Part shown: positions 42,876-53,569 of the stretch, piece after piece
How positions within the stretch are numbered: the stretch's first letter is position 1
Layout of the letters: every line of letters begins with the position of its first letter
Source of the DNA: Sporosarcina sp. NCCP-2716
GTDB taxonomy: Bacteria; Bacillota; Bacilli; Bacillales_A; Planococcaceae
Direction: 5' to 3'
DNA: 64,000 bases
Assembly (NCBI RefSeq): GCF_023707985.1
Contig: NZ_BRCF01000006.1
Coordinates: forward strand, 62,001-126,000
Translations under genes and position numbers: made by a program
The notes under the pieces: model-generated
What the model saw: only the letters and a program-made list of their open reading frames with translations
Databases searched by the model: none
Told to the model about the DNA's origin: nothing

Positions 42876-42881
42876 GAGTGT

Positions 42882-43125
42882 CAATATGAAAGACGCTGAC
42901 GGAGAACAGTAGGCGCACATCTTCTTTTCAGAGAGCTGACGGGCAGTGCGAGTCAGCAGGAAGAACCGCTGAACTCACTTCCGAGTCTGCACAACCGAAC
43001 GAATTGTGCCGTATAATCCGCGTTAAGGAGTCAAGTTGGGCGGCACATGCCGTCAATTTGGGTGGTACCGCGGGAACCTGTCTTCACTCTCGTCCCTATT
43101 ATAAGTGGGGACGGGAGTTTTTTAG
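42882..43125 (+). ncRNA. T-box riboswitch, leucine (CUC specifier)
   Basis: The leader ends with T-box TGGGTGGTACCGCGG (about 43059-43073) followed by a terminator (43086-43122; stem CTCTCGTCCC with GGGACGGGAG, T6). Stem I elements are readable: GAACAGTAGG near 42904 and the AG-bulge segment GAGAGCTGAC near 42931. The specifier loop GAACTCACTT places CTC (Leu) at 42974-42976. Uncharged tRNA-Leu(GAG) should pair with the specifier and the T-box bulge to prevent termination. Confidence 0.88.
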
Positions 43126-43148
43126 TTTTAAATGGGAGGAATTGGATT

Positions 43149-45566
43149 ATGAGCTATAACCATCAGGAAATCGAAAAGAAATGGCAGCAGTATTGGAACG
43201 AAAACGAAACATACAAGATGACGGATGATCCGTCAAAACCGAAATTCTATGCACTTGACATGTTTCCGTATCCGTCAGGTGCCGGACTTCACGTCGGCCA
43301 TCCGCTCGGCTACATCGCGACGGATATCCTGAGCCAGTTCAAACGAAAACAAGGGTATAATGTACTCCATCCGATGGGGTGGGATGCGTTCGGTCTGCCG
43401 GCGGAGCAATATGCGCTTGACACCGGGAACGACCCGGCTGAGTTCACAGCGAAAAATATCGCGACGTTCAAGCGGCAGATGAACGAGCTCGGCTTCTCCT
43501 ACGACTGGAGCCGGGAGATCAACACGACGGATCCCCAGTATTACAAGTGGACCCAGTGGATCTTCATCCAATTGTATAAACGCGGACTTGCATACATCGA
43601 CGAAGTCGCAGTCAACTGGTGTCCCGCGCTCGGTACGGTCCTTGCGAACGAGGAAGTCATCGACGGGAAATCGGAACGCGGCGGACACCCAGTGGAGCGC
43701 CGGCCGATGCGCCAATGGGTGCTCCGCATCACGGAATATGCGGACCGTCTGCTCGAGGACCTCGACGATCTCGACTGGCCGGACAGCCTGAAGGATATGC
43801 AGCGTAACTGGATCGGCCGTTCTGAAGGGGCGCAATTGACGTTCAGCTTAGACGGAAGCGATCAGTCATTCGATGTGTTCACGACGCGTCCAGACACGAT
43901 CTTCGGTGCGACATACGCAGTGCTTGCGCCTGAGCACAAGCTTGTCGAAAAAATCACGACAGCTGATCAGCAAGAAGCAGTCGCTGCGTATCTGGACAAA
44001 GTGAAGCTGAAGAGCGACCTGGAACGGACGGATCTCGCGAAAGAGAAGACGGGTGTGTTCACCGGTTCCTACGCCGTGAATCCGGCGAGCGGCGAAAAGA
44101 TGCCGATCTGGATTGCGGATTACGTTCTCGTTTCGTACGGCACGGGTGCCATCATGGCGGTTCCGGCGCATGACGAACGGGATTATGAATTCGCTAAAGA
44201 ATTCAATCTGCCGATCCGCGAAGTGGTGGCAGGCGGCAATGTCGATGAAGAAGCCTACACGGGCGACGGGAAACATGTGAATTCCGGTTTCCTGGATGGC
44301 CTTGAAAAAGACGAAGCGATCACGAAATCGATCGAGTGGCTAGAGAGTGCCGGCAAGGGCGAGAAGAAAGTGACATACCGTCTCCGTGACTGGCTGTTCT
44401 CCCGCCAGCGCTACTGGGGCGAGCCGATTCCGATCATCCACTGGGAAGACGGCACGATGACACCGGTCGACGAGTCCGAACTGCCGCTTGAACTGCCGAA
44501 AACGACGAATATCCGTCCGAGCGGCACCGGTGAATCACCGCTTGCGAACATCGACGAGTGGGTCAACGTCACGGATCCTGAAACCGGCATGAAAGGGCGC
44601 CGGGAGACGAACACGATGCCGCAATGGGCGGGCAGCTGCTGGTACTACTTGCGCTACATCGATCCGAACAACAGCGAGACGCTCATCGACCCGAAACTTG
44701 CGGAACGCTGGCTGCCGGTCGACATCTACGTCGGAGGTGCGGAACACGCCGTCCTCCACTTGCTGTACGCACGTTTCTGGCACAAAGTGCTGTATGATAT
44801 CGGTGTTGTTCAGACAAAAGAACCGTTCCAGAAACTGTTCAACCAAGGGATGATTCTCGGCGAAGGCAATGTGAAAATGTCGAAGTCTCTCGGCAACGTC
44901 ATCAACCCGGACGACATTGTACACTCGCACGGTGCTGATACGCTGCGCGTCTACGAAATGTTCATGGGGCCGCTTGATGCGTCGAAAGAATGGTCGACGA
45001 ACGGCTTGGACGGCGCCCGCAAGTTCCTTGACCGGATCTGGCGCCTTTTCGTCAACGAAGACGGCACGCTCGGCAGTAAGATCGGCGGGGAAGCTGGCGG
45101 TGCGCTTGAGAAAGTGTACAACCAGACCGTCAAGAAAGTGACGGATGACTTCGAGCATATGCACAACAACACGGCGATTTCGCAGCTCATGGTCTTCATC
45201 AATGAATGCTACAAAGCGGATCGCGTGCCGACTGCGTATGCAGAAGGATTCGTCCTGCTGCTGTCGCCGATCGCTCCGCACTTCGCGGAAGAGCTTTGGT
45301 CGAAACTCGGTCATAACGGCTCGATCACGTACGTTCAGTGGCCGGAATACGATGAAGACAAACTTGTCGATGACACAGTGGAAATCGCTGTGCAGATCAA
45401 CGGCAAAGTGCGTGCGAAGATCATGGTCGCCAAAGACATCACGAAGGAAGAGCTTGAAAAAGAAGCATTGGCCAATGAAGAAGTCCGCAAATGGACGGAT
45501 GGCAAGGAATTGAAGAAAGTCATTGCAATTCCTGGGCGTCTGGTCAATATTGTAGCGGTCGACTGA
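43149..45566 (+). CDS. leuS: Leucyl-tRNA synthetase
   Basis: 805 residues from ATG 43149 after GGGAGGA; the longer upstream frame runs through the T-box and is rejected. HIGH-type motif HVGHPLGY after [14 protein letters not shown] intact in [16 protein letters not shown]1 editing domain with [12 protein letters not shown] and the conserved Asp of [10 protein letters not shown], zinc-type region [15 protein letters not shown] (Cys only partly kept). The C-terminal tRNA-binding domain ends in [13 protein letters not shown]. Confidence 0.96.
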   Translation: MSYNHQEIEKKWQQYWNENETYKMTDDPSKPKFYALDMFPYPSGAGLHVGHPLGYIATDILSQFKRKQGYNVLHPMGWDAFGLPAEQYALDTGNDPAEFTAKNIATFKRQMNELGFSYDWSREINTTDPQYYKWTQWIFIQLYKRGLAYIDEVAVNWCPALGTVLANEEVIDGKSERGGHPVERRPMRQWVLRITEYADRLLEDLDDLDWPDSLKDMQRNWIGRSEGAQLTFSLDGSDQSFDVFTTRPDTIFGATYAVLAPEHKLVEKITTADQQEAVAAYLDKVKLKSDLERTDLAKEKTGVFTGSYAVNPASGEKMPIWIADYVLVSYGTGAIMAVPAHDERDYEFAKEFNLPIREVVAGGNVDEEAYTGDGKHVNSGFLDGLEKDEAITKSIEWLESAGKGEKKVTYRLRDWLFSRQRYWGEPIPIIHWEDGTMTPVDESELPLELPKTTNIRPSGTGESPLANIDEWVNVTDPETGMKGRRETNTMPQWAGSCWYYLRYIDPNNSETLIDPKLAERWLPVDIYVGGAEHAVLHLLYARFWHKVLYDIGVVQTKEPFQKLFNQGMILGEGNVKMSKSLGNVINPDDIVHSHGADTLRVYEMFMGPLDASKEWSTNGLDGARKFLDRIWRLFVNEDGTLGSKIGGEAGGALEKVYNQTVKKVTDDFEHMHNNTAISQLMVFINECYKADRVPTAYAEGFVLLLSPIAPHFAEELWSKLGHNGSITYVQWPEYDEDKLVDDTVEIAVQINGKVRAKIMVAKDITKEELEKEALANEEVRKWTDGKELKKVIAIPGRLVNIVAVD

Positions 45567-45571
45567 TCGCA

Positions 45572-45618
45572 AATCTGAAGGACTGGTGGAGCATTCCGCC
45601 GGTTCTTTCTTTTGGATT
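45572..45618 (+). terminator. Probable terminator of leuS
   Basis: GGACTGGTGGA pairs with TCCGCCGGTTC (G-U pairs), then TTTCTTTT. Confidence 0.6.
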
Positions 45619-45623
45619 CAACG

Positions 45624-45657
45624 AAAAAACCCGTCAGTCTCCTAGACGAGACTGACG
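45624..45657 (-). terminator. Terminator of ytfP
   Basis: Stem CGTCAGTCTC with GAGACTGACG, loop around CTAGAC, and six T on the minus strand (A run at 45624-45629). Confidence 0.8.
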
Positions 45658-45672
45658 AGCAAATTTCTATTT

Positions 45673-46941
45673 TCAAGGCTGCTCAGTTGCATGAAGGCTT
45701 GCATTCTTGCCGGCGAGTCGGCCGGTTACAAGGGCAGATGTAATATTATACCCGCCTGTATAGCCGTGAATGTCGAGGATTTCTCCGCAGAAGTACAAGC
45801 CTTCCTTCTTGCGCGACGCCATCGTTTTCGGCTCGATTTCCTTGACGGAAACACCGCCGCCTGTAACAAACGCTTTTTCAATCGGCTGAGTGCCATTGAC
45901 GGTCATCTGGAACGCTTTCAGCTGGGACGCGAGTTTGCGGACTTTCTCCACAGCGAATGTGTTCGCTGGTTCGTTCGAATCCATCTCCAGCTGTTCGAAA
46001 AGGAATAGCAACCAGCGCTCGGGTGCAATACCTTTCAGGGCGTTTTTCAGCGCTTTCTTCGGATCGTCTTTCAGAGCGGCCGTCAGCTGCTGGAACACCT
46101 GCTCTTCATTGACTTCCGGCAGCACGTCGATCTTGACGGTGACGGGCTGACTGCCGTTTTTCATCCGTTCCTTGACGACGTACTGGCTGCAGCGGAGAAT
46201 CGCCGGACCGCTCAATCCAAAATGAGTGAACAGCATGTCCATCCGGTGGGTCACGAGCGTCTTGCCTTTCGCATTCAGCACGGATACTGCTGCATCGCGC
46301 AGTGCAAGCCCCTGAAGTTCCTTTGAGCGGATGAACGGCTCACTCGACAGCAGCGGCACTTCTGTCGGATACAGTTCCGTCACGGTATGGCCCGCCTGTT
46401 CCGCCCACGGATAGCCGTCTCCGGTGCTGCCTGTATGGGGCACGGCTTTCCCGCCGACTGCGACCACGACAGATTTCGAACGGATCTCTTCGCCGTCCAT
46501 GAGGCGCACGCCGAGAATCGACGTTTCATCCATCAGCAACTTTTTCACTTTCGTTTCCGTCCTGATGTCGACACCGAGACGCTCCATTTCAGTGAGCAGC
46601 GCATTGACGACGTCTTTCGCTTTGTTGGACACGGGGAACATCCGGCCGTGGTCTTCCTCTTTCAATGGCACGCCGAGTCCTTCGAAGAATGCGATGATGT
46701 CTTCGTTGTTGAAGACCGAGAACGGGCCATACAGGAATCGTCCGTTGCCGGGGATGTGCTTGACGATCTCTTCCACGGCAAGCCGGTTCGTCACGTTGCA
46801 CCGGCCGCCGCCAGAAATGGCCAGCTTATTGCCGAGTTTCTTCCCTTTGTCGAGAAGAAGCACACGATTTCCCGATTCCGCTGCCGCGATGGACGCCATC
46901 AGTCCGGACGGTCCGCCGCCAATAATAATTACATCATACAT
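45673..46941 (-). CDS. ytfP: HI0933/BaiN-family flavoprotein (YtfP)
   Basis: 422 residues. N-terminal dinucleotide-binding motif [20 protein letters not shown], then [14 protein letters not shown] typical of the family, and the C-terminal FAD segment [22 protein letters not shown]. Predicted NAD(P)H/FAD oxidoreductase; BaiN-like members reduce C=C bonds, and true substrates in Bacillus are unknown. The start has only GTGATC as a ribosome-binding match. Divergent from ytgP. Confidence 0.88.
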   Translation of the reverse strand: MYDVIIIGGGPSGLMASIAAAESGNRVLLLDKGKKLGNKLAISGGGRCNVTNRLAVEEIVKHIPGNGRFLYGPFSVFNNEDIIAFFEGLGVPLKEEDHGRMFPVSNKAKDVVNALLTEMERLGVDIRTETKVKKLLMDETSILGVRLMDGEEIRSKSVVVAVGGKAVPHTGSTGDGYPWAEQAGHTVTELYPTEVPLLSSEPFIRSKELQGLALRDAAVSVLNAKGKTLVTHRMDMLFTHFGLSGPAILRCSQYVVKERMKNGSQPVTVKIDVLPEVNEEQVFQQLTAALKDDPKKALKNALKGIAPERWLLFLFEQLEMDSNEPANTFAVEKVRKLASQLKAFQMTVNGTQPIEKAFVTGGGVSVKEIEPKTMASRKKEGLYFCGEILDIHGYTGGYNITSALVTGRLAGKNASLHATEQP

Positions 46942-47059
46942 ATCTGATCACACTTTCACTTTTTCTCCAGTATACAACACAACGGGCAGAAAACATTGTG
47001 AAAAACGTCCCCTCTGGAGTACACTGTATAATAGCTTAACGAATGGAAGGAAAAAACAC

Positions 47060-48679
47060 ATGGGATCCAATCTTCTGAAAGGCACGGCCATCCTCACGAT
47101 CGGACTGTTCCTGTCCAAAGCGCTCGGACTGATCTACGTCATACCGTTCTACAGCATCGTCGGGGACAAGAACATCGCCCTCTACCAATATGCCTACATA
47201 CCGTACAACATTGCGCTGTCCATCGCGATATCCGGCGCACCGCTCGCCATCTCGAAATTCGTCTCCAAATACAATGCGCTCGGCGATTACGCGACCGGCC
47301 GGAAACTGCTGAAATCGAGCATGGGCATCATGGCGCTGACTGGTGTCCTGTCATTTCTCGCGCTGTATTTCATGGCAGAACCGCTTGCCCATATGGTCAT
47401 TAAAGACGATGAGCAGGTTTTCACAATCGAAGACATTGCATCTGTCATCCGCTGGGTAAGCTATGCACTGCTGGCCGTGCCGATCATGAGTGTCGTCCGC
47501 GGCTTCCTGCAGGGGTACCAGAAATTCGAACCGACATCCGTATCTCAGCTGATCGAACAGATCGTCCGGATTGCGGTTGTGCTCATCGGCTCGTTCGTCG
47601 TCGTCAACATCTTCGGCGGCTCACCGAAAACAGCGGTCAAGTTCGCCGTATTCGCAGCATTCGTCGGTGCGATCGCCAGTCTCGGCGTTCTTGCACTGTA
47701 CTGGCGCAAATACAAACCGGAGATGAACCATCTTCTTGAGAACAGCCCGCCCGCCGGAGAACTGCCCGTTTCAACGATCTACAAGGAAATCATCACGTAC
47801 ATCCTGCCGTTCGTCCTCGTCGGAGTGATCAATCCGCTTTATCAGTTTGTCGATATGATCACGTTCAACGGGACGATGGCATCGATCGGGCTTGCAAAAG
47901 TGACCGATACGTACTTGACGATGCTCAATTTCCTGACACATAAGATTGTCATGATCCCTGTCATGGTCGCTACGGGCTTCTCGATGGCGATCATCCCGGT
48001 CATCACCAACTATTATTCAAAAGGGGATCAGCGGGGGATCACCCGGTCGCTCGATCAGACGTACCAGATCATGCTGTTTGTGACGATACCGATGGTCGTA
48101 GGACTCATGGCGCTGTCTGCGGATACGTACCAGCTCCTGTATGACCGGAACAGTGTCGGGGCGGCTGTCCTACGCAGCTACGCACCGGCTGCCATCCTGT
48201 TCGGCATGTACACGGTGACCGCTGCGATCATGCAGGGGATCGACCGCCACAAATGGATCGTCTTCACGTCGCTGCTCGGACTGCTGTTCAAACTCGTCCT
48301 GAACATCCCGCTCATCAAACTTTTCGAAGTGAACGGGGCGATCGCCGCGACGATCATCGGTTATTCCGTCGCAGTCGGCGTCAACCTGCTCGTCATCCGG
48401 AAAGAACTGAACTACCATTCGCAGATCGTCGTGCGCCGCATTATCCTGATTCTCGTGTTCAATGCGGTCATGCTGGCGGCTGTCCTTCTTGTCCGTAATG
48501 GATTGTATGCGATCCACGTACCGGCGGGCAAACTGCAGGCGCTTCTCTACGTCCTCATCTGCAGCGGTGTCGGAGCTGTCGTCTACGGCTTCCTGTCGCT
48601 CCGCAGCGGCCTTGCACAGAAACTGCTCGGTGACCGGATTACGCGGATCACCAACAAATTGAAGATAGGAAGATCGTAA
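47060..48679 (+). CDS. ytgP: MATE/MVF-fold lipid-linked oligosaccharide flippase (YtgP)
   Basis: 539 residues from ATG 47060, nine bases after GGAAGG; the very long upstream frame is antisense to ytfP and rejected. About 14 helices. N-terminal GTAILTIGLFLSKALGLIYVIPFYSIVG is the polysaccharide-biosynthesis (PST/MOP) signature. YtgP of B. subtilis complements MurJ, so a lipid II flippase role is likely, overlapping with Amj or other MurJ proteins. TATAAT at 47027-47032 may be its -10. Confidence 0.88.
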   Translation: MGSNLLKGTAILTIGLFLSKALGLIYVIPFYSIVGDKNIALYQYAYIPYNIALSIAISGAPLAISKFVSKYNALGDYATGRKLLKSSMGIMALTGVLSFLALYFMAEPLAHMVIKDDEQVFTIEDIASVIRWVSYALLAVPIMSVVRGFLQGYQKFEPTSVSQLIEQIVRIAVVLIGSFVVVNIFGGSPKTAVKFAVFAAFVGAIASLGVLALYWRKYKPEMNHLLENSPPAGELPVSTIYKEIITYILPFVLVGVINPLYQFVDMITFNGTMASIGLAKVTDTYLTMLNFLTHKIVMIPVMVATGFSMAIIPVITNYYSKGDQRGITRSLDQTYQIMLFVTIPMVVGLMALSADTYQLLYDRNSVGAAVLRSYAPAAILFGMYTVTAAIMQGIDRHKWIVFTSLLGLLFKLVLNIPLIKLFEVNGAIAATIIGYSVAVGVNLLVIRKELNYHSQIVVRRIILILVFNAVMLAAVLLVRNGLYAIHVPAGKLQALLYVLICSGVGAVVYGFLSLRSGLAQKLLGDRITRITNKLKIGRS

Positions 48680-49399
48680 ATGAGACTCGACAAATTACTC
48701 GGCAACAACGGGTTCGGCACCCGCAAAGAAGTCAAACAGCTCATCCGCAAAGGGACTGTCAAAGTGAACGGCACGTTGGAAAAAGATCCGGGCGCGCATA
48801 TCGACCCTGCTGCGGATGAGGTAACCCTGCTCGGCGAGCCGGTCATCCATCAGGAATTCATCTATCTGATGATGAACAAGCCGCAAGGCGTCATTTCCGC
48901 GACGGAAGACAGCCGGGAACGTACGGTCATCGACTTGCTGACGGAGGAAGAACAGCGGTTCGAGCCCTTCCCGGTCGGCCGTCTTGACAAAGATACGGAA
49001 GGGCTGCTCGTGCTGACGAACGACGGCAAGCTCGCACATGAGCTGCTGTCTCCTAAAAAGGATGTGCCGAAAACGTATTATGCAGTCATCGATCAGGAAG
49101 TGACCGAATCGGATGTGTCGGCATTTGCTGAAGGTGTCATATTGGATGATGGGTTCGAAACGAAGCCCGGTATCCTGCGCATACTGGCAGCGGGGGATCA
49201 GTCTGAAATCGAGCTCACGATCACGGAAGGGAAATTTCATCAGGTGAAGAGGATGTTCGAGGCGGTCGGGAAGAACGTCGTATTCCTGAAGCGGATATCG
49301 ATGGGGACGCTGCGGCTCGATGCCGGACTGGCACCGGGTGCGTTCCGGGAGCTGACGGAAGAGGAAGTCACTGGGTTGGACCCGAGAAAAAAGGACTGA
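48680..49399 (+). CDS. RsuA/RluB-family 16S rRNA pseudouridine synthase (YtzG)
   Basis: 239 residues. S4 domain (MRLDKLLGNNGFGTRKEVKQLIRKGTVKVNG), catalytic motif FPVGRLDKDTEGLLVLTNDG with the nucleophile Asp, and EGKFHQVKRMFEAVG. Length and motifs fit RsuA (16S U516). The ATG follows the ytgP TAA directly (TAAATG), so the two are translationally coupled, as in B. subtilis. Confidence 0.9.
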   Translation: MRLDKLLGNNGFGTRKEVKQLIRKGTVKVNGTLEKDPGAHIDPAADEVTLLGEPVIHQEFIYLMMNKPQGVISATEDSRERTVIDLLTEEEQRFEPFPVGRLDKDTEGLLVLTNDGKLAHELLSPKKDVPKTYYAVIDQEVTESDVSAFAEGVILDDGFETKPGILRILAAGDQSEIELTITEGKFHQVKRMFEAVGKNVVFLKRISMGTLRLDAGLAPGAFRELTEEEVTGLDPRKKD

Positions 49400-49428
49400 A
49401 TGGCGCTAAGGCGATTCAGTCCTTTTTT
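49386..49428 (+). terminator. Terminator overlapping the RsuA-type stop codon
   Basis: Stem AAAAAAGGACTGAAT with ATTCAGTCCTTTTTT; the TGA stop (49397-49399) lies within the left arm. Confidence 0.85.
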
Positions 49429-49455
49429 CTGGGCTCATATACCCGAGGGGTTGCG

Positions 49456-49677
49456 TCAGGAAGGCAATTTCACTTTTCTTGCTGTCGTTGTCCATTGGCC
49501 GCGGACCGGACTCGTGATGAGTTCGTTGTACTCGAGGACGTTCAGGTCCCGTTGTGCAGTGCGCGCCGTGATGCTAAATTCTTCGACTACATTCTCAGTT
49601 GTGACTGTTCCATTACCATAGATGTACAAATAGACATCTTTGATACGAGTCAGCATACGGTCTGTAGCAGGATTCAA
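49456..49677 (-). CDS. ytzE: Small DeoR-type HTH protein (YtzE)
   Basis: 73 residues, essentially only a winged helix: RIKDVYLYIYGNGTVTTENVVEEFSITARTAQRDLNVLEYNELI. It has no effector domain. TTG start 49677, about ten bases after AAGGAG. The position next to the RsuA-type gene matches B. subtilis ytzE. Targets unknown; the 350-base gap between it and dat may hold its operator. Confidence 0.82.
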   Translation of the reverse strand: MNPATDRMLTRIKDVYLYIYGNGTVTTENVVEEFSITARTAQRDLNVLEYNELITSPVRGQWTTTARKVKLPS

Positions 49678-50027
49678 CGGTGAACCACTCCTTCATCATC
49701 AATTTCCAAATAAGTTGGGCTTGTGACGTGGAAATGTTACGTTAGCTCGTTTGAAATCGCCTTGGCTCCGCACTTCCTCTCCAGCATTTGTTTTGCCAGA
49801 TTATTTGTTCTGACAATACTAGTATAACGTATTTACGAGGAAAAGTAAGGGGAAACTGCCTATGTTTAAAAACACGGCAGCCGAAAGGGTTTGTTCTTTA
49901 TTTTCTAGCGGGAACGTGGGAAAATAGAAAGGATAGAGTGCAAAAGGTGAGTTCGCGAAACCGCCGCCAGACGCATATACTGCAGAAAAGGCATCCGTCA
50001 AAACGGGTGTTTGAGAGGAGATTGAAG
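49678..50027. other. Intergenic region, ytzE to dat
   Basis: 350 bases without a supported gene. It holds the ytzE ribosome-binding site (49690s) and TATAAC near 49824 as a possible -10 for dat beside the palindrome TACTAGTA. A weak imperfect stem CTTTATTTTC with GAAAATAGAAAG lies around 49897-49932. A frame continuing upstream of dat lacks family similarity. Confidence 0.5.
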
Positions 50028-50885
50028 ATGACACTGTATTTCAAGAACGGTGAGTATACAGAGAAGGACAAACTGAGCATTTCCATTGACGACCGGGGAT
50101 ATTATTTCGGGGACGGCGTGTATGAAGTCATCAAAGTTTACGGCGGCAAGCTGTATACGGCAGAGGAACACTTCGGCCGGTTCCTGTCGAGCGCACAGAA
50201 AATCCGCATGCCGCTGCCTTACACGGTGGAGGAATTCATCGGCATCGCTGAAGAACTCGTCCGGGCGAACGGGATCTCGGAAGGGCATGTCTACCTTCAG
50301 GCAACACGCGGCGTCGCACCGCGCATCCACAATTTCCCGGGAGATGAAGTGCTGCCGATGATCACGGCATATGCCATCGATAACCCGCAGCCGCTCGGCA
50401 AGCTTGAAATGGGAGTCGCGGTGAGGACGGCGGACGATATCCGCTGGCTGCGCTGCGACATCAAGAGCCTCAATCTGCTGGCGAACGTCATGGCCAAGCA
50501 GGAAGCCGTGGAAGCAGGATGCGGTGAAGCTGTCTTCGTTCGTGACGGCATTGTTACGGAAGGGTCATCCTCCAACATTTTCGGAGTAAAAGACGGCATT
50601 CTGTACACCCATCCGGCGACGAATCTCATATTGAATGGAATCACGCGCCGCGTCGTGCTCAAATGCTGTGCTGCAGAAAGCATTGGCGTCATGGAAGAGC
50701 CGTACACACTCGAAGAACTGCGCGGGATGGATGAAGTGTTCCTCACATCGACCACTTCGGAAATCACACCGATCATCTCAATCGATGGGGAGACGGTCGG
50801 TGACGGTACACCAGGCCCGGTGACGAGCAGACTCCAGCGGGTGTTCGAGAAGACGATCCAGCAGGCCATGCAGGAAACGAACTGA
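50028..50885 (+). CDS. dat: D-amino-acid (D-alanine) aminotransferase
   Basis: 285 residues from ATG 50028, seven bases after GAGGAG. Fold-type IV PLP enzyme: the catalytic Lys is in CDIKSLNLLANVMAKQEA, preceded by QATRGVAPRIHNFP (arginine for the substrate carboxylate) and followed by VTEGSSSNIFGVK and LTSTTSEITPI. Interconverts D-alanine and 2-oxoglutarate with pyruvate and D-glutamate for peptidoglycan. Confidence 0.93.
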   Translation: MTLYFKNGEYTEKDKLSISIDDRGYYFGDGVYEVIKVYGGKLYTAEEHFGRFLSSAQKIRMPLPYTVEEFIGIAEELVRANGISEGHVYLQATRGVAPRIHNFPGDEVLPMITAYAIDNPQPLGKLEMGVAVRTADDIRWLRCDIKSLNLLANVMAKQEAVEAGCGEAVFVRDGIVTEGSSSNIFGVKDGILYTHPATNLILNGITRRVVLKCCAAESIGVMEEPYTLEELRGMDEVFLTSTTSEITPIISIDGETVGDGTPGPVTSRLQRVFEKTIQQAMQETN

Positions 50886-50911
50886 AATGAGAAAGCGCAG
50901 GTGAATCGATA

Positions 50912-51919
50912 ATGGCACAGCTTGTCAAAATGCTCGATTACGTCTCGCGTTATGAACAGGACCTGTCGCGTTATACGACGCAGTTCATCCGCCTGAAACG
51001 GTCTCAGTGGGAACGCATGAAACGGCAGTGGGACCACGGCGTCGATCTGGCAGGATGGCAGCACGATGAGGCAGAGGACGGGCAGGCGGAAACCGCTGCT
51101 GCTGCTGCTGAAAGTCCGGAACGGGGGAATCGGTTCTTCACGTTGTCCCGCTTTCTCCCTTTCCGGAAAGCGGAAGCGGAACCAGATACAATCGCTGCAG
51201 CTGCTGATCTGGAGGCAGCTGCAGCGGAAGAGAAGCTGCAGTTCACGCCGAACTTCACCACGCAGCCGCGCTCCGTCCAGCAGCTGCGCAAACTGTACAT
51301 CGATCAGCTGTTCCACTTCCAGCTGAAGTGGGCCAGCTCCACGCTTACAGAGTGGTCCAATGTAGACGGGAAATATATGAGGGACAAGCTGCTGCGGGAA
51401 CTGCTCGGCAGCCTGCCTGACAGTTTCCTCGTGTTCTACTACCCTGTCCTGAAGCTCAAGAAAGCACCTGTCGAACTGGAACTGCTCATCCTGACACCGG
51501 TTGAATGCCTGTGCATCACAGTCCTGAACGGTAGGGACGGATCGGTGTTCGCAGGGAGCGGCGACCGGTTCTGGGTCGAAAAGATCGGCGACCGGGAATC
51601 CAAAATACTGAACCCGACCATCTCGCTCAACCGGATGGCAAAAATCGTTTCGAGCCTGTTCGCTGCCGATGGAATCGATTTCCCGATCCGTAAAGTGCTG
51701 CTGACGAAAGACAGCTATCTGGACTTTCCGAATGGAGCGGCCGACATGCAGCAGGTGGATCGCCGGGACTACCCGAAATGGTTCGATAAGATGAAGAAAC
51801 TGAGCGTGCCGATGAAGTCGAAGCAGTTCAAGGCGGCTCAGACGATATTCAATGTATGTCAGACGACCGCGGCTAGCCGTCTGTTCAATCCCGAGGAAAA
51901 CGGCGGAACAGACGAGTGA
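50912..51919 (+). CDS. NERD-like domain protein with degenerate active site
   Basis: 335 residues. N-terminal helical part (1-60), low-complexity Ala/Glu/Gln linker (61-115) and a NERD-like domain at about 150-250: GKYMRDKLLRELLG takes the place of the GE..V...L helix and VELELLILTPVECLCITVLNG that of the EIDxLLI..KGI..IEVK strand. The nuclease residues (EVK) are replaced by TVL, so catalysis looks lost. It lies between dat and trmB, 27 bases after dat. No signal peptide. Function unknown. Confidence 0.65.
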   Translation: MAQLVKMLDYVSRYEQDLSRYTTQFIRLKRSQWERMKRQWDHGVDLAGWQHDEAEDGQAETAAAAAESPERGNRFFTLSRFLPFRKAEAEPDTIAAAADLEAAAAEEKLQFTPNFTTQPRSVQQLRKLYIDQLFHFQLKWASSTLTEWSNVDGKYMRDKLLRELLGSLPDSFLVFYYPVLKLKKAPVELELLILTPVECLCITVLNGRDGSVFAGSGDRFWVEKIGDRESKILNPTISLNRMAKIVSSLFAADGIDFPIRKVLLTKDSYLDFPNGAADMQQVDRRDYPKWFDKMKKLSVPMKSKQFKAAQTIFNVCQTTAASRLFNPEENGGTDE

Positions 51920-51957
51920 TCAGCCGTACAAAATCAGAAGAAGAGAGTGTATGAAAG

Positions 51958-52608
51958 ATGAGATTACGCCATAAACCGTGGGCAAAAGATTATTTAGAAG
52001 AGAACGCCGGCATCGTCGTAAAGGAACCGCAGACGAAAAAAGGCAAGTGGTCTGTCATTTTCAACAATCCGAACCCGATCCACGTGGAAGTCGGGACAGG
52101 CAAAGGGCAGTTCGTCGTCGGAATGGCGCTCGCCAATCCCGAAGTGAACTATATCGGTATCGAGCATTTCGACAGCATCATCGTGTCCGCTGTCGAGAAG
52201 ACGGTGGATGCAGGCGTTCCTCCCAATCTCCGTCTGCTGCGCGCAAACGGCAAGGAACTCGCTGACATTTTTGAAACAGGTGAAGTGTCCCGCGTCTATC
52301 TGAACTTTTCGGATCCATGGCCGAAGACGAAGCACGCGAAGCGCCGGCTGACGTACAAGAGCTTCCTGGATCTTTACAAACAGGTGCTTGTCGCTGATGG
52401 GGAAATCCACTTCAAGACGGATAACCGGGGATTGTTCGAATACTCGCTCGTGTCCATATCGCAATATGGGATGGAACTGCTGGACGTCTCACTCGATCTG
52501 CACGCAGAAATGCCCGAAGATAATGTCATGACTGAATACGAAGAAAAGTTCTCGGCAAAAGGACAGCCGATCTACCGCCTGGAGGCGAAGTTCAAGAGCA
52601 AGTCCTGA
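51958..52608 (+). CDS. trmB: tRNA (guanine-N7)-methyltransferase
   Basis: 216 residues. SAM motif [25 protein letters not shown], and the TrmB signature [19 protein letters not shown]. Methylates G46 in the tRNA variable loop. GAAGAAGAGAG precedes; an in-frame question does not arise because ATG 51952 is out of phase with the family start. Probably co-transcribed with the next gene, 23 bases downstream. Confidence 0.95.
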   Translation: MRLRHKPWAKDYLEENAGIVVKEPQTKKGKWSVIFNNPNPIHVEVGTGKGQFVVGMALANPEVNYIGIEHFDSIIVSAVEKTVDAGVPPNLRLLRANGKELADIFETGEVSRVYLNFSDPWPKTKHAKRRLTYKSFLDLYKQVLVADGEIHFKTDNRGLFEYSLVSISQYGMELLDVSLDLHAEMPEDNVMTEYEEKFSAKGQPIYRLEAKFKSKS

Positions 52609-52631
52609 TTACAGCAAAAGGGGATGTTTGG

Positions 52632-53483
52632 ATGGATACATACACGTTTGGCAGCATGGAACTCACATGGCTGGACGGCGGCGTCAACTATCTCGACGGA
52701 GGTACGATGTTCGGTGTCGTCCCTAAAGCGATGTGGTCGAAAAAATATGCACCTGTCGAAGACAACCTGATCGAACTGCGGACCGATCCGATCCTGATCC
52801 GGTACAAAGGCAAAAATCTCCTTGTCGACGCGGGGATCGGCAAAGGGAAACTCGATGAGAAGAAGATGCGCAATCTCGGCATCCGGGCGGAGACACGAGT
52901 CGCCGAAAGCCTGGCGGAAATCGGGCTTGCGCCGGCCGATATCGACATGGTCCTCATGACGCACCTCCACAACGACCACGCAGCCGGCCTGACGGAATGG
53001 CAGGACGGCAAGCTCGTTTCCGTATTCCCGAACGCGGAAATCTACGTCTCCCAAATTGAATGGGACGAAATGCGGGAGCCGAATATCCGCTCCCGCAATA
53101 CCTATTTCAAAGAAAACTGGGAAGCGGTCCAGGACCAGGTGAAGACGTTCGATAAGGAAGTCTCCCCGCTGCCGGGTATCACGATGGAGCATACCGGCGG
53201 CCACAGTGACGGCCACAGCATCATTCGCCTCGAGCAGGACGGCGAAACGATGATCCACATGGCGGACATCATGCCGACACACGCACACAGCAATCCGCTC
53301 TGGGTGCTGGCGTTCGATGATTACCCGATGGATTCGATTTTTGCGAAGGAACGTCTTATGAAGGAAGCGAAAGAGAAAGGCCACCGCTTCTTCTTCTACC
53401 ATGACGCCGTCTACCGCGTCGTCCGTTTCGACGAGACCGGCAGGAAAGTGGCGGACGGGCTGAAACGTACGAAGCCTGAATAA
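52632..53483 (+). CDS. ytnP: Metallo-beta-lactamase-fold lactonase (YtnP)
   Basis: 283 residues. Metal motif [10 protein letters not shown] (HxHxDH), further ligands in HTGGHSDGH and [10 protein letters not shown]. YtnP of B. subtilis degrades N-acyl-homoserine lactones and interferes with streptomycete signalling, so a quorum-quenching lactonase is likely. No signal peptide. AAAGGGGATG precedes ATG 52632. Confidence 0.88.
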   Translation: MDTYTFGSMELTWLDGGVNYLDGGTMFGVVPKAMWSKKYAPVEDNLIELRTDPILIRYKGKNLLVDAGIGKGKLDEKKMRNLGIRAETRVAESLAEIGLAPADIDMVLMTHLHNDHAAGLTEWQDGKLVSVFPNAEIYVSQIEWDEMREPNIRSRNTYFKENWEAVQDQVKTFDKEVSPLPGITMEHTGGHSDGHSIIRLEQDGETMIHMADIMPTHAHSNPLWVLAFDDYPMDSIFAKERLMKEAKEKGHRFFFYHDAVYRVVRFDETGRKVADGLKRTKPE

Positions 53484-53502
53484 CGCGGATTTTTCGAAGA
53501 TG

Positions 53503-53553
53503 AAAGGACCGCCCCGTTCCTCCTTTACATGGAGGCAGCGGGGCGGTCTTTTT
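53503..53553. terminator. Terminator of trmB-ytnP
   Basis: AAAGGACCGCCCCG pairs with CGGGGCGGTCTTT, with a smaller inner CCTCC/GGAGG helix, followed by T5. Confidence 0.85.
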
Positions 53554-53569
53554 GATCGCACGGTGATTT

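Noticed and set aside
43047..43148. N-terminal extension of leuS through the T-box
   Set aside because: It would translate the antiterminator and terminator; ATG 43149 follows GGGAGGA and matches LeuRS length.
46424..47059. Long N-terminal extension of the ytgP frame
   Set aside because: Lies antisense within ytfP; ATG 47060 has a proper ribosome-binding site and begins the family signature.
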